A DNA stretch of 41,169 nt from Clostridium sp. UBA2485 (GTDB lineage: Bacteria; Bacillota; Clostridia; Clostridiales; Clostridiaceae). The translations under genes were made by a program, and so were the position numbers. The notes below the pieces were generated by a model, which was given only the letters and a program-made list of their open reading frames with translations, ran no database searches and was not told the origin of the DNA. This document shows, piece by piece, positions 7,398-15,324 of the stretch. Numbering within the stretch: position 1 is the first letter of the stretch; each line of letters begins with the position of its first letter. The stretch lies in contig NZ_DDOV01000062.1 of assembly GCF_002341865.1 (NCBI RefSeq), positions 16,467 through 57,635 on the forward strand, read 5' to 3'.

Positions 7398-7425
7398 TAT
7401 ACCCTACAGGGGTATAGAGTATAAT
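7398..7425 (+). promoter_or_regulatory. CsoR operator and promoter of the copper operon
   Basis: TATACCCTACAGGGGTATA (7398-7416) is a near-perfect dyad with the G/C-tract signature of CsoR operators; it closely resembles the ATACCCTACGGGGGTAT type before Bacillus copZA. A -10 TATAAT follows at 7420-7425, so the dyad occupies the -35/-10 spacer and bound CsoR would block RNA polymerase. Confidence 0.8.
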
Positions 7426-7458
7426 AAAAATGTAATTATGAATAAAAAGGAGGTAACT

Positions 7459-7746
7459 ATGAGTAATAAAACTATAAGTATAAATCCTGAGAGAAAAAAT
7501 GCAATTAAATATTTAAATATTGCAAAGGGCCAAATAGAAGGTATAATAAAAATGATTGAGGATGACAGATATTGTATTGATATTTCAAATCAAATAATAG
7601 CTTCTCAATCTATATTAAAAAAGGCAAACTCAGTTATTATAAAGCAGCATTTAAAACATTGTGTAAAAAATGCATATGATAATGGAGATATAGATGAGAA
7701 AATTGAAGAAATAGATACTTTAATAGAAAAGATAATAAATAAGTAA
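7459..7746 (+). CDS. csoR: Copper-sensing transcriptional repressor CsoR
   Basis: 95 aa, all-helical CsoR/RcnR family. Apo-CsoR binds its operator; Cu(I) binding releases it. The ligands are present with the exact spacing of the characterised protein: Cys39, His64 and Cys68 (C-x24-H-x3-C). An upstream in-frame ATG at 7438 lacks a ribosome binding site, while AAGGAGGT at 7447-7454 is ideally placed for ATG 7459, so I chose 7459. It is the first gene of csoR-copA-copZ, with an operator in its own promoter (7398-7416), so it should be autoregulated. Confidence 0.93.
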   Translation: MSNKTISINPERKNAIKYLNIAKGQIEGIIKMIEDDRYCIDISNQIIASQSILKKANSVIIKQHLKHCVKNAYDNGDIDEKIEEIDTLIEKIINK

Positions 7747-7759
7747 AGAGGTGATAGAA

Positions 7760-10204
7760 TTGACTAAAAAGATGCTAAAAATAGAAGGTATGACCTGTGC
7801 CGCTTGCTCTAAGGCAGTAGAAAGAGTTACAAAAAAGTTAAATGGTGTGCAGGAATCAAATGTTAATTTAGCTACTGAAAAATTGAACATCACCTTTGAT
7901 GAAAATAAAGTATCCATTGAAGATATAAAACAAGCTATAGAGAAAGCAGGTTATAAAGCTAAAAATGATAGTATTATAAAGACTTTAAAAATTCAAGGTA
8001 TGACCTGTGCCTCTTGCTCAAAAGCGGTAGAGAGGGCATGCAAAAAGCTCAATGGTGTTATAGCTGCCAATGTCAATTTAGCTACTGAAAAGCTTACGGT
8101 GGAATTTGAAAGCGATAAGATTAGGCTTTCTGAAATTAAAAAAGCAATAGAAAAAGCTGGCTATACTCCACTAAATGATGATTTAAATATAGATGAAGAT
8201 AAAGAAAGAAAAAATAAAGAAGAAAAATCGCTATATAAAAGATTTATTTTTTCAGCAATATTTACAGTACCATTGCTTATAATTTCCATGGGATCTATGG
8301 TAGGCTTAGAACTTCCTACAATTATTAATCCTACAGACAGTCCTTTTAACTTTGCGCTTATACAATTTATACTAACTACTTTTGTTATATTTATAGGCAA
8401 GAAATTTTTCAAAGTTGGATTTAAATCCTTAATAAAAGGAAGTCCAAATATGGATTCTCTTATTTCGATTGGTACTTTAGCATCCTATGGTTATAGTATT
8501 TATGCTATGTTTGAAATATATTTTAGTGGAAATCATAATATTGCTCATACTAAATTATATTTTGAATCTGCTGCAGTAATATTAACTTTGATAACTTTAG
8601 GTAAGTATTTAGAAGCTAAAACTAAGGGAAAGACTTCAGAAGCAATTAAAACCTTAATGGGATTAAGCCCCAAAACTGCAACTGTAGAAAAAGATGGACA
8701 GGAACAAAATATTCCTATTGATGATGTAGAAGTAGGGGATATAATTATCGTTAAGCCTGGTGAAAAACTTCCGGTAGATGGTGTAATTATAAGTGGATCT
8801 ACATCTATAGATGAAAGCATGCTTACAGGGGAAAGTATACCTGTAGAAAAAAATGTAGATGACAATGTAATTGGTGCAAGTATTAATAAAAATGGTCTTA
8901 TAAAATATAAGGCTACAAAAGTAGGTAAAGATACTGCATTGTCTCAAATAATTAAGTTAGTAGAAGATGCTCAAGGTTCTAAAGCTCCTATTGCAAGACT
9001 TGCAGATATAGTATCTGGCTACTTTGTGCCTATAGTAATTGCACTAGCTTTTCTTTCAGCAATAGTTTGGTATTTCTTTAAAGGTGATGTAGTATTCTCA
9101 TTAACTATATTTATATCTGTATTAGTCATTGCTTGTCCTTGCGCTTTAGGTCTTGCTACTCCAACAGCAATAATGGTAGGTACAGGAAAGGGTGCAGAAC
9201 TGGGAGTATTATTTAAGAATGGTTCTGCATTAGAAGAAACTCATAAAATACAAACCATTGTTTTTGATAAAACTGGTACCATCACTGAAGGAAAACCTAA
9301 AGTGACAGATATTATAACTAATGATATAGATAAAGATGAGCTATTAATGCTCGCAGCTTCCTCAGAAAAAGGTTCAGAGCACCCTTTAGGAGAAGCTATA
9401 GTTTTAGAAGCAGAAAACAGAGCTATTAATTTAAAAGCATTATCAACATTTAAAGCTATACCTGGTCAAGGTATAATATCTACAATTGATAGCAAGACAG
9501 TATTACTAGGTAATGAAAAGCTTATGAATGAAAACAATATAGACATACAAAGCTTTAATAATTCTTTCGAAAAGTTAGCAAGCGAAGGTAAAACTCCTAT
9601 GTTTATAGCTATAAATAATAACTTAGCTGGAATAATAGCTGTTGCAGATACTGTTAAAAAGAATAGTAAAAGCGCTATTGAAAAACTTCATAAAATGGGA
9701 ATTAAAGTTGCTATGCTAACAGGAGATAATAAAAAGACAGCAAATGCTATTGCAAAGCAAGTTGGAATTGATATTGTCATATCAGAAGTACTGCCAAATG
9801 AAAAATCAGAGCAAGTTAAAAGACTTCAAAATGAAAGTAAAAAAATTGCTATGGTTGGAGATGGTATCAATGATGCCCCAGCTTTAGCACAAGCTGATAT
9901 AGGTATAGCTATAGGTTCAGGTACAGATGTAGCTATAGAATCAGCAGATGTAGTTCTTATGAGAAGTGATTTAATGGACGTACCAACGGCTATAGAATTA
10001 AGTAAAAAAACCATACTAAATATAAAAGAAAACCTATTTTGGGCTTTTGCCTATAATACTTTAGGAATTCCTGTAGCAATGGGTGTTTGGTATGCTCTTG
10101 GTGGAAAACTATTAAATCCTATGATTGCTGCTTTAGCAATGAGTCTAAGTTCAGTATCAGTACTATTAAATGCACTTAGACTTAAAAGCTTTAAAATAAA
10201 ATAA
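7760..10204 (+). CDS. copA: Cu(+)-exporting P1B-type ATPase CopA
   Basis: About 814 aa inner-membrane pump exporting Cu(I) using ATP. In order: two heavy-metal-associated domains with GMTCAACS (about residue 10) and GMTCASCS (about residue 80); eight membrane helices with the CPC metal site (ACPCALGLATPTA, about residue 458); actuator loop TGES; phosphorylation motif DKTGT (about residue 503); SEHPLGEA, the P1B His-Pro motif; GDGINDAPALAQAD; and a final pair of helices ending SSVSVLLNALRL. The frame opens at GTG 7751, but AGAGGTGA fits TTG 7760, which I chose. It begins 13 bp after csoR and is followed by copZ. The CPC motif and TCxxC pairs give Cu specificity rather than Cd/Zn. Confidence 0.95.
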   Translation: MTKKMLKIEGMTCAACSKAVERVTKKLNGVQESNVNLATEKLNITFDENKVSIEDIKQAIEKAGYKAKNDSIIKTLKIQGMTCASCSKAVERACKKLNGVIAANVNLATEKLTVEFESDKIRLSEIKKAIEKAGYTPLNDDLNIDEDKERKNKEEKSLYKRFIFSAIFTVPLLIISMGSMVGLELPTIINPTDSPFNFALIQFILTTFVIFIGKKFFKVGFKSLIKGSPNMDSLISIGTLASYGYSIYAMFEIYFSGNHNIAHTKLYFESAAVILTLITLGKYLEAKTKGKTSEAIKTLMGLSPKTATVEKDGQEQNIPIDDVEVGDIIIVKPGEKLPVDGVIISGSTSIDESMLTGESIPVEKNVDDNVIGASINKNGLIKYKATKVGKDTALSQIIKLVEDAQGSKAPIARLADIVSGYFVPIVIALAFLSAIVWYFFKGDVVFSLTIFISVLVIACPCALGLATPTAIMVGTGKGAELGVLFKNGSALEETHKIQTIVFDKTGTITEGKPKVTDIITNDIDKDELLMLAASSEKGSEHPLGEAIVLEAENRAINLKALSTFKAIPGQGIISTIDSKTVLLGNEKLMNENNIDIQSFNNSFEKLASEGKTPMFIAINNNLAGIIAVADTVKKNSKSAIEKLHKMGIKVAMLTGDNKKTANAIAKQVGIDIVISEVLPNEKSEQVKRLQNESKKIAMVGDGINDAPALAQADIGIAIGSGTDVAIESADVVLMRSDLMDVPTAIELSKKTILNIKENLFWAFAYNTLGIPVAMGVWYALGGKLLNPMIAALAMSLSSVSVLLNALRLKSFKIK

Positions 10205-10225
10205 TATTTGGAAGGAGTAATAAAT

Positions 10226-10441
10226 ATGAAAACTAAAATAATTGTTAATGGTATGAGCTGTATGCATTGTGTTAATCATGTTAAAGAATGTCTATCAGAA
10301 CTTGAAAATGTAAAATCTGTAGAAGTTGATCTAGATTCTAAAACTGCTATTGTAGAATCAGAGGATAAACTAGACCAAGATAAGGTTAAAACTGCTTTAG
10401 ATGATTATGGATACGAAGCTGTAGCTTTTGAGGAAATATAA
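10226..10441 (+). CDS. copZ: Copper chaperone CopZ
   Basis: 71-aa single heavy-metal-associated domain with the Cu(I) site GMSCMHC (about residues 10-16) and the conserved GYEA near the C-terminus. CopZ carries Cu(I) in the cytoplasm to CopA and can deliver it to CsoR. A longer frame from TTG 10208 would run through the ribosome binding site GGAAGGAG (10210-10217), so ATG 10226 is the start. It is the last gene of the copper operon, 21 bp after copA, with a terminator at 10462. Confidence 0.93.
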   Translation: MKTKIIVNGMSCMHCVNHVKECLSELENVKSVEVDLDSKTAIVESEDKLDQDKVKTALDDYGYEAVAFEEI

Positions 10442-10461
10442 AAGTTTAAATTTTTATAATA

Positions 10462-10503
10462 AAATGGTATGCTAATTGTTAATCTTAGCATACCATTTTT
10501 TCT
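10462..10503 (+). terminator. Terminator of the copper operon
   Basis: AAATGGTATGCTAA and TTAGCATACCATTT make a 14-bp stem followed by TTTTC, about 20 bp after the copZ stop. Confidence 0.9.
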
Positions 10504-10603
10504 TAATTCTATGATAATGATTTTAAATGATAATTTTATTACAAATTTTTTCTTTAATATGTTAAAATAAATTTTATAGTTTAAGTGCAAAGGAGGATAA
10601 AAT

Positions 10604-11263
10604 ATGAAACTTAGAAAAAATATAAGCTTATTATTAGTAATAGTTTTATCTTTATCATTATTCATAGGTTGTAGCAAAAAAGAAGAAAATAATGATAAAA
10701 ATACTACTTCACCTAATAATGTAGAAACAGAAAAAGGTAAGGATGATAAAAATCCAATAGCTACTATAGAAATGGAGGACGGTTCAAAAATTAAAATTGA
10801 ATTATACCCAGATGTAGCACCTAATACAGTTAGAAATTTTATTTCACTAGCTAATTCCAATTTTTATGATGGATTAATCTTTCATAGGGTAATACCTGAT
10901 TTTATGATTCAAGGTGGAGATCCTGAAGGAACTGGAGTAGGAGGTCCTGGATATGCTATTAAAGGAGAGTTTTCAAGTAATGATTTTGAGAACAGTTTAA
11001 AGCATGATAGAGGAGTTATTTCTATGGCAAGAGCTCAGGATAAAAACTCAGCTGGTTCTCAATTCTTTATTATGCACAAAGATTCACCTCATTTAGATGG
11101 AGAGTATGCTGCTTTTGGTAAAGTTATAGAAGGCATAGAAGTTGTAGATAAAATTGCAACAGTAGAAACTGTTGCACAAGACAAACCAAAAGAAGATGTT
11201 AAAATGAAAAAAGTAACAGTTGATACTTTTGGTGTTGAATATAAAGAAGTAGAAAAAATGTAG
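10604..11263 (+). CDS. Peptidyl-prolyl cis-trans isomerase lipoprotein (cyclophilin type)
   Basis: 219 aa. It begins with a lipoprotein signal (MKLRKNISLLLVIVLSLSLF then the lipobox LFIGC, Cys about residue 23), then a charged Asn/Lys linker, then a complete cyclophilin domain from about residue 50: NTVRNFISLANSNFYDGLIF, HRVIPDFMIQGGDPEGTGVG, the SAGSQFFIM core and HLDGEYAAFGKV. The catalytic Arg is in FHRVIPDF. It would be anchored outside the membrane and help fold exported proteins by prolyl isomerisation. The ATG has AAGGAGG 9 bp upstream. It is monocistronic, between two terminators. Confidence 0.93.
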   Translation: MKLRKNISLLLVIVLSLSLFIGCSKKEENNDKNTTSPNNVETEKGKDDKNPIATIEMEDGSKIKIELYPDVAPNTVRNFISLANSNFYDGLIFHRVIPDFMIQGGDPEGTGVGGPGYAIKGEFSSNDFENSLKHDRGVISMARAQDKNSAGSQFFIMHKDSPHLDGEYAAFGKVIEGIEVVDKIATVETVAQDKPKEDVKMKKVTVDTFGVEYKEVEKM

Positions 11264-11265
11264 AT

Positions 11266-11304
11266 ACAAAAAGCTTTATTACAAAATAAGTAATAAGGCT
11301 TTTT
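11266..11304 (+). terminator. Rho-independent terminator
   Basis: AAAAAGCTTTATTAC and GTAATAAGGCTTTTT form a long stem directly after the cyclophilin stop codon, ending in a T-run. Confidence 0.85.
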
Positions 11305-11491
11305 ATATTGTAAAAATATTAAATATTAAGGTTATAAGATAATAATTATAGTTTTCAATATAATTAAAAGAATTTCTAACTTGAATACTTTAAAATTATA
11401 GCTTAGAATTTTAGTATACTTGGTAATTTTTAAGAAACTTATAATAATATACTAAAATTTTAAAGAAGATGAAAATATGGAGGGTATGTTA

Positions 11492-12097
11492 ATGAAGGAG
11501 ATTAAAAATGTAGCGATTTTAATATTTGAAGATGTAGAAATTCTTGATTTTTGTGGTCCTTTTGAGGTATTTTCTATTACAGCTCGTGATACAAATTTAA
11601 ATGTTTATACGGTAGCAGAAAAAACAACATCAATTTTGACTTATAATAAATTAAGTGTAAATCCACACTATAGTATTTTCGATTGTCCTGAGCCTGATAT
11701 TGTTTTAATTCCAGGTGGAAAAGGGTCAAGAAAAGAGATGAACAATCCTATTATTATTAATTGGATTAAATCAGTATCAAAAAATGCAGAACTAGTTCTT
11801 TCCGTTTGTACTGGTGCTTTTTTATTAGCAAAGGCTGATTTACTTGATAACTTAGAAATAACCACTCATCATCTATCCTTAGAAGTCTTAAAAGAAATTG
11901 CTCCTTCAAGTGCAAAAGTTAGAGAAGGGGTTAGGTTTATAGATAATGGAAAAATTGTATTATCAGCTGGAATATCTGCAGGAATAGATATGTCCTTATA
12001 TATTGTAGAAAGAATTTTCGGAAAAGAAAAAGCCTTGAATACAGCAAGTATCATGGAATATGAGTGGAATCCTGAACATGGTGTTAAGTTAATATAA
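11492..12097 (+). CDS. DJ-1/PfpI family protein (isonitrile hydratase/ThiJ-like)
   Basis: 201 aa of the class I glutamine-amidotransferase-like fold. The nucleophile elbow is LVLSVCTGAFLLAKADLL (Cys about residue 106); the N-terminal VAILIFEDVEILDFCGPFEV carries the conserved acidic residue that tunes that Cys. THHLSLEVLKE and LSAGISAGIDMSLYIVERI resemble the InhA/GATase1 regulator subgroup, which includes isonitrile hydratases, but there is no AraC DNA-binding tail here. The track of in-frame codons from ATG 11477 includes the ribosome binding site GGAGGG (11479-11484), so ATG 11492 is preferred. Its activity (hydratase, protease or deglycase) cannot be told from sequence. Confidence 0.85.
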   Translation: MKEIKNVAILIFEDVEILDFCGPFEVFSITARDTNLNVYTVAEKTTSILTYNKLSVNPHYSIFDCPEPDIVLIPGGKGSRKEMNNPIIINWIKSVSKNAELVLSVCTGAFLLAKADLLDNLEITTHHLSLEVLKEIAPSSAKVREGVRFIDNGKIVLSAGISAGIDMSLYIVERIFGKEKALNTASIMEYEWNPEHGVKLI

Positions 12098-12105
12098 TAA
12101 ACACA

Positions 12106-12133
12106 AAAGTCAGAGATCTTTCTCTGGCTTTCA
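12106..12133 (+). terminator. Rho-independent terminator
   Basis: AAAGTCAGAGA and TCTCTGGCTTT (one G-T pair) form a short stem 9 bp after the DJ-1 gene. Confidence 0.75.
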
Positions 12134-12402
12134 TGTTTACATATAATTATATCCGCACTTAAGAATAAGGCATTTTTCAATTATTTTTCTGTCTAATCTC
12201 TCATATGCTGTTATCAGTAAAATTAATTCTAAGATTTACTTCTTTCAAGACATCAAGTAAATTGTACATGGGTCAGTGTTCTATAATTTTCTTCTCTTCC
12301 TTCCTTAAAGTTAGCTATTAAATCTGCATCAAGATTCTTATACCTATTTGTACCAACTAGCCATATTTCTTTATAGCCCAATTTATCTCTTAAAGACCTC
12401 AT
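12133..12402 (-). pseudogene. tnpA: Relic of a Tn3-family transposase (TnpA)
   Basis: Minus-strand reading from 12402 gives MRSLRDKLGYKEIWLVGTNR then YKNLDADLIANFKEGREENY, matching the TnpA block usually written as K-E-I-W-V-V-G-A-N-R-Y-R-N-P-x-x-D-L-P-x-D-F-E-x-R-R-x-x-Y-Y. That frame stops at 12253-12255. After a deletion or frameshift, LLDVLKEVNLRINFTD follows at about 12201-12261 (compare LLDVLKEADLRTGFTE of Tn3 transposases), then YERLDRKIIEK in another frame, matching the A-x-R-E-x-L-D-R segment. So at least three collinear pieces of TnpA are present with frameshifts, and the catalytic DDE regions are absent. No terminal inverted repeats were found. Confidence 0.7.
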
Positions 12403-12662
12403 AATTCATTCTATTCACAGTTCTTTATGAATATGAAGCTCATGCAGAAAGTAAAAATGATTATGCTATATTCCATATAAAAATTCTAAGAGTAATAAAC
12501 AACTAAGAACTACTTTTCCTTTATGATATGAAAATTCATAGAGGAAGAGTGTTTTTTTATTTTTACTATATTTTAAAATCTTGAAAATATTAAAAAATCT
12601 ATAAAAAAGCTTAATAAGTCTATAACCATTGTTTACACAAAAAAATATTCAAGTTAAATCCT

Positions 12663-12869
12663 CTAATAGCTAATGATTTATATAGTTCAAAGGTCATTAT
12701 CATTTGTTTAGATGCTAATGAGATATTATTAGATAAATCAGATGATGAAAGAATCTACTCAGAATATCTCACAAAAATTATGACAGCAATACTAGCAATT
12801 GAAAACCTACCTGAGAATATGTTTCCGGAATTATATTGTGAAAATGTTTATATCTTTTCATCAAATTAA
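12663..12869 (+). pseudogene. Partial duplicate of the downstream D,D-carboxypeptidase gene
   Basis: A 68-codon frame reading LIANDLYSSKVIIICLDANE then ILLDKSDDERIYSEYLTKIM, TAILAIENLP, ending at TAA 12867. It aligns with residues about 38-105 of the intact carboxypeptidase at 13125 (LMANDLYSSNAILIRLDDND, ILLDKSSDERIYPASLTKIM). The active-site Ser of the SxxK motif is replaced by Tyr (EYLTK for ASLTK) and about 10 codons are missing after AIENLP. There is no start codon or ribosome site. A decayed tandem or ectopic copy. The sequence between it and the transposase relic (12403-12662) shows nothing recognisable. Confidence 0.75.
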
Positions 12870-12962
12870 AAGAGTAGAAGTAATCAATTTGATTTATTTA
12901 GATTTATACAGTTTATCTTATACGCTTATTTTTATTAATGTGTATGCTTTGAAATAATGTTG

Positions 12963-13016
12963 TTTAGTAAATTGTAATCTTAAGAAATCTTAAGGTTTAA
13001 TTATAATTTTTTTAAA
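12963..13016 (+). promoter_or_regulatory. Activator-type promoter of the van-like operon (shared with 34031-34084)
   Basis: Two tandem 10-bp direct repeats, AATCTTAAGA and AATCTTAAGG (12976-12995), lie immediately before a good -10 TATAAT (13002-13007) and take the place of a -35 box. Contiguous half-sites of this kind at -35 are typical of OmpR/PhoB-family response regulators such as VanR. The 54-bp block is 49/54 identical, without gaps, to the reverse strand at 34031-34084 before the TlpA gene. No vanR/vanS genes lie in the window. Confidence 0.65.
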
Positions 13017-13124
13017 TTCTTTTTTTTAATATAAGAGAGTAAGGAATACGAATTTTATGTTGTTGAAAAATTTTTAATAAAAATAAGACAATATTTCAAT
13101 TTACATTTAAGGAGGAATATTAAA

Positions 13125-14063
13125 ATGACAGCTTATAGAAAAAAATGCAAAAGAAAAAAGAGAAAGATAAAATGTGTTCTTTCAATACTATGCATATGTG
13201 CTGTATGTATCACAGCTTTATTTTTCTTAAATCGTCTAATGGCTAATGATTTATATAGCTCAAATGCCATTCTTATTCGGTTAGATGATAATGATATATT
13301 ATTAGATAAATCAAGTGATGAAAGAATCTATCCAGCATCTCTTACAAAAATTATGACAGCAATACTTGCAATTGAAAATTTATCAGATTTAAACGAAAGA
13401 ATTTATCTACAAGAGGAGATGTTTAAAAAGTTATATTCGGAAGGTGCTTCTATGGCTGGCTTTTCACCTAATGAAAATGTGGCAGCAATTGATTTAATTT
13501 ATGGGGTATTATTACCATCCGGAGCAGAAAGTTGTATCGGATTAGCAGAGGCAATTGCAGGTTCAGAAGAAAACTATGTAAAGTTGATGAATGAAAAGGC
13601 TAAAAAATTAGAAATGAATGATACTCATTTTACTAATTCTACAGGACTACATGATAGAAATCATTATAGTACCGTAAATGATATTGCAAAACTACTAGAA
13701 TATGCATTACAAAACCGTACTTTTCGAGAAGTATATACTTCAAAAGGTTATACGACAAAAGCAACCAATATTAATCCCGAGGGAATCACTCTTCAAAGTA
13801 CGATGTTCAAGCATATGGATACAGCAGATATAAATAACGGTATTATCGAAGGTGGAAAAACTGGTTATACGGAAGAAGCTAAATTATGCCTTGCCAGTTT
13901 AGCAAAAATAGATGATAAAGAATATATTTTAGTGACTGCTAATGCAGACGGTAATCCTCAAACAAAGCAGTTCAATATTTTGGATGCTTTCACTGTCTAT
14001 AATCAAATTTTCGAAAATGATGCTACTAAAAATATTAAGTATCTTATAAGTGATTCTAAGTAG
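13125..14063 (+). CDS. Serine-type D-Ala-D-Ala carboxypeptidase (peptidase S11), van-associated
   Basis: 312 aa. A basic N-terminus and one membrane segment (VLSILCICAVCITALFF, about residues 18-34) anchor an outward-facing penicillin-binding-protein-like domain. Motifs: SLTK (Ser72-Lys75, nucleophile and base), SGA (132-134) at the SxN position, and KTG (245-247). It should remove the terminal D-Ala from peptidoglycan stems; in glycopeptide resistance this lowers the vancomycin target, and VanD-type clusters use the same PBP-like class as VanY. The second motif has Ala where most S11 enzymes have Asn. AAGGAGG precedes the ATG. First gene of the operon with vanG, 57 bp upstream of it. A plain sporulation or vegetative DacA/DacF role is possible, but the context favours VanY-like. 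Confidence 0.85.
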   Translation: MTAYRKKCKRKKRKIKCVLSILCICAVCITALFFLNRLMANDLYSSNAILIRLDDNDILLDKSSDERIYPASLTKIMTAILAIENLSDLNERIYLQEEMFKKLYSEGASMAGFSPNENVAAIDLIYGVLLPSGAESCIGLAEAIAGSEENYVKLMNEKAKKLEMNDTHFTNSTGLHDRNHYSTVNDIAKLLEYALQNRTFREVYTSKGYTTKATNINPEGITLQSTMFKHMDTADINNGIIEGGKTGYTEEAKLCLASLAKIDDKEYILVTANADGNPQTKQFNILDAFTVYNQIFENDATKNIKYLISDSK

Positions 14064-14120
14064 GTATATACAAATTATATTTATCATCAATACAGCTATT
14101 TATGAAGGGAGAAATGAAAA

Positions 14121-15173
14121 ATGAATAGAAGAAAAATTGTAGTTTTATTTGGTGGCTGTTCTACAGAATATGAAGTTTCTTTACAATCTGCATACACAAT
14201 TATAAAACATATAAACCAAGATTTTTATGAGGCAATACCAATTGGAATAACAAAAGAAGGAACATGGTATCTATATAGTGGAGTACTTAACAAGATTATG
14301 GAAAATACATGGATGAATGATAAAACATGTGTACCTGCTATGATTTCACCAAATAAATGTGATCATGGAATTTTTATATTATACCCAGAACATATAGAAA
14401 AAATTAGGGTAGATGCCATCTTTCCAGTTTTACATGGAAAAAATGGTGAAGATGGTACAGTGCAAGGACTTTGTGAACTCGCTGGAATACCAATTATCGG
14501 TTGCAATACATTGTGCTCTGCATTATGCATGGATAAAAATAAGGCACATTCAATTGTACAATCAAGCAGTATTGAAGTTCCGAAATCAGTTATTCTAAAA
14601 GAATATTTAAATGAAAATATATTATATGAGAAAATAAAATATTTAAAAATGCCTTTATTCGTAAAACCTATAAAATCTGGATCATCATTTGGAATAACAA
14701 AAGTACAGAAAAAAGAAGAATTACTTCAAGCTGTAGAACTGGCTTTTACCCATGATAATGAAGTTATTATTGAAGAAAACGTTGAAGGTTTTGAAGTGGG
14801 ATGTGCCATATTTGGAAATCACGAGCTAATTATAGGTGAGATTGATGAAATCGAGTTATCGCAAGGTTTCTTTGATTATACTGAGAAATATACTTTGAAA
14901 TCATCAAAAATACGTATGCCTGCACGTATACCAGAGAATATGGCAAAACGTATAAAAAAAGCAGCTTTTACTATATATAGAGTTTTAGGATGCTCAGGAT
15001 TTGCAAGAGTAGATATATTTTTAAAAGCAGATGGAACAATTGTATTTAACGAGGTCAATACAATTCCAGGTTTCACTTCACATAGCAGATATCCTAATAT
15101 GCTAAAAGGTATTGGAATGAAATTTGAGGAGATTATAGAACAAATAATAAGGACGGCGATAGATAATGAATAA
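14121..15173 (+). CDS. vanG: D-alanine--D-serine ligase, VanG type
   Basis: 350-aa ATP-grasp ligase. CSTEYEVSLQSAY near the N-terminus is the D-Ala:D-X ligase signature in its VanG form. The omega-loop reads GFFDYTEKYTLKSSKI, the form seen in D-Ser-specific VanG/VanC/VanE enzymes; D-Ala-D-Ala ligases have YDYxxKY and D-lactate ligases have a His-Lys here. The C-terminal FNEVNTIPGFTSHSRYPNM includes the Mg2+ and phosphate ligands (NEVN). Making D-Ala-D-Ser precursors lowers vancomycin affinity. Preceded by a serine carboxypeptidase gene and overlapping a 52-aa ORF, with a D-Ser-supplying racemase pair following. No VanXY dipeptidase or VanRS is in the window, so full resistance cannot be assumed. 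Confidence 0.9.
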   Translation: MNRRKIVVLFGGCSTEYEVSLQSAYTIIKHINQDFYEAIPIGITKEGTWYLYSGVLNKIMENTWMNDKTCVPAMISPNKCDHGIFILYPEHIEKIRVDAIFPVLHGKNGEDGTVQGLCELAGIPIIGCNTLCSALCMDKNKAHSIVQSSSIEVPKSVILKEYLNENILYEKIKYLKMPLFVKPIKSGSSFGITKVQKKEELLQAVELAFTHDNEVIIEENVEGFEVGCAIFGNHELIIGEIDEIELSQGFFDYTEKYTLKSSKIRMPARIPENMAKRIKKAAFTIYRVLGCSGFARVDIFLKADGTIVFNEVNTIPGFTSHSRYPNMLKGIGMKFEEIIEQIIRTAIDNE

Positions 15174-15324
15174 AATATCAAAGGCCCATAGATATATTGA
15201 AGCATTTTATCAAAAAAATATCAAAATATTAGAAGAATTATACCTATCAGAAGATTTGTCTTATCAAATATTAGGAAACAGTGTAGCTAATTTTGCTATC
15301 ACTATATGGAAGAATGGAATATGA
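15166..15324 (+). CDS. Small 52-aa protein between vanG and the VanT genes
   Basis: ATG 15166 overlaps the vanG stop by 8 bp, and the frame ends at TGA 15322-15324, which overlaps the next start (ATGA). It reads MNKISKAHRYIEAFYQKNIK then ILEELYLSEDLSYQILGNSV and ends ITIWKNGI. It has no signal or membrane segment and appears as one or two charged helices. I do not recognise it. Both junctions are of the translational-coupling type, which argues for a real ORF, either a small protein or the remnant of a longer gene that still couples translation. The vanG-proximal GGACGG may serve as ribosome binding site. Confidence 0.6.
   Translation: MNKISKAHRYIEAFYQKNIKILEELYLSEDLSYQILGNSVANFAITIWKNGI

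Noticed and set aside
7438..7458. Upstream ATG as csoR start
   Set aside because: No ribosome site before it, whereas AAGGAGGT lies inside this stretch and serves ATG 7459.
14413..14598. Alternative frame inside vanG
   Set aside because: No ribosome site, fully contained in a well-supported gene with strong family motifs.
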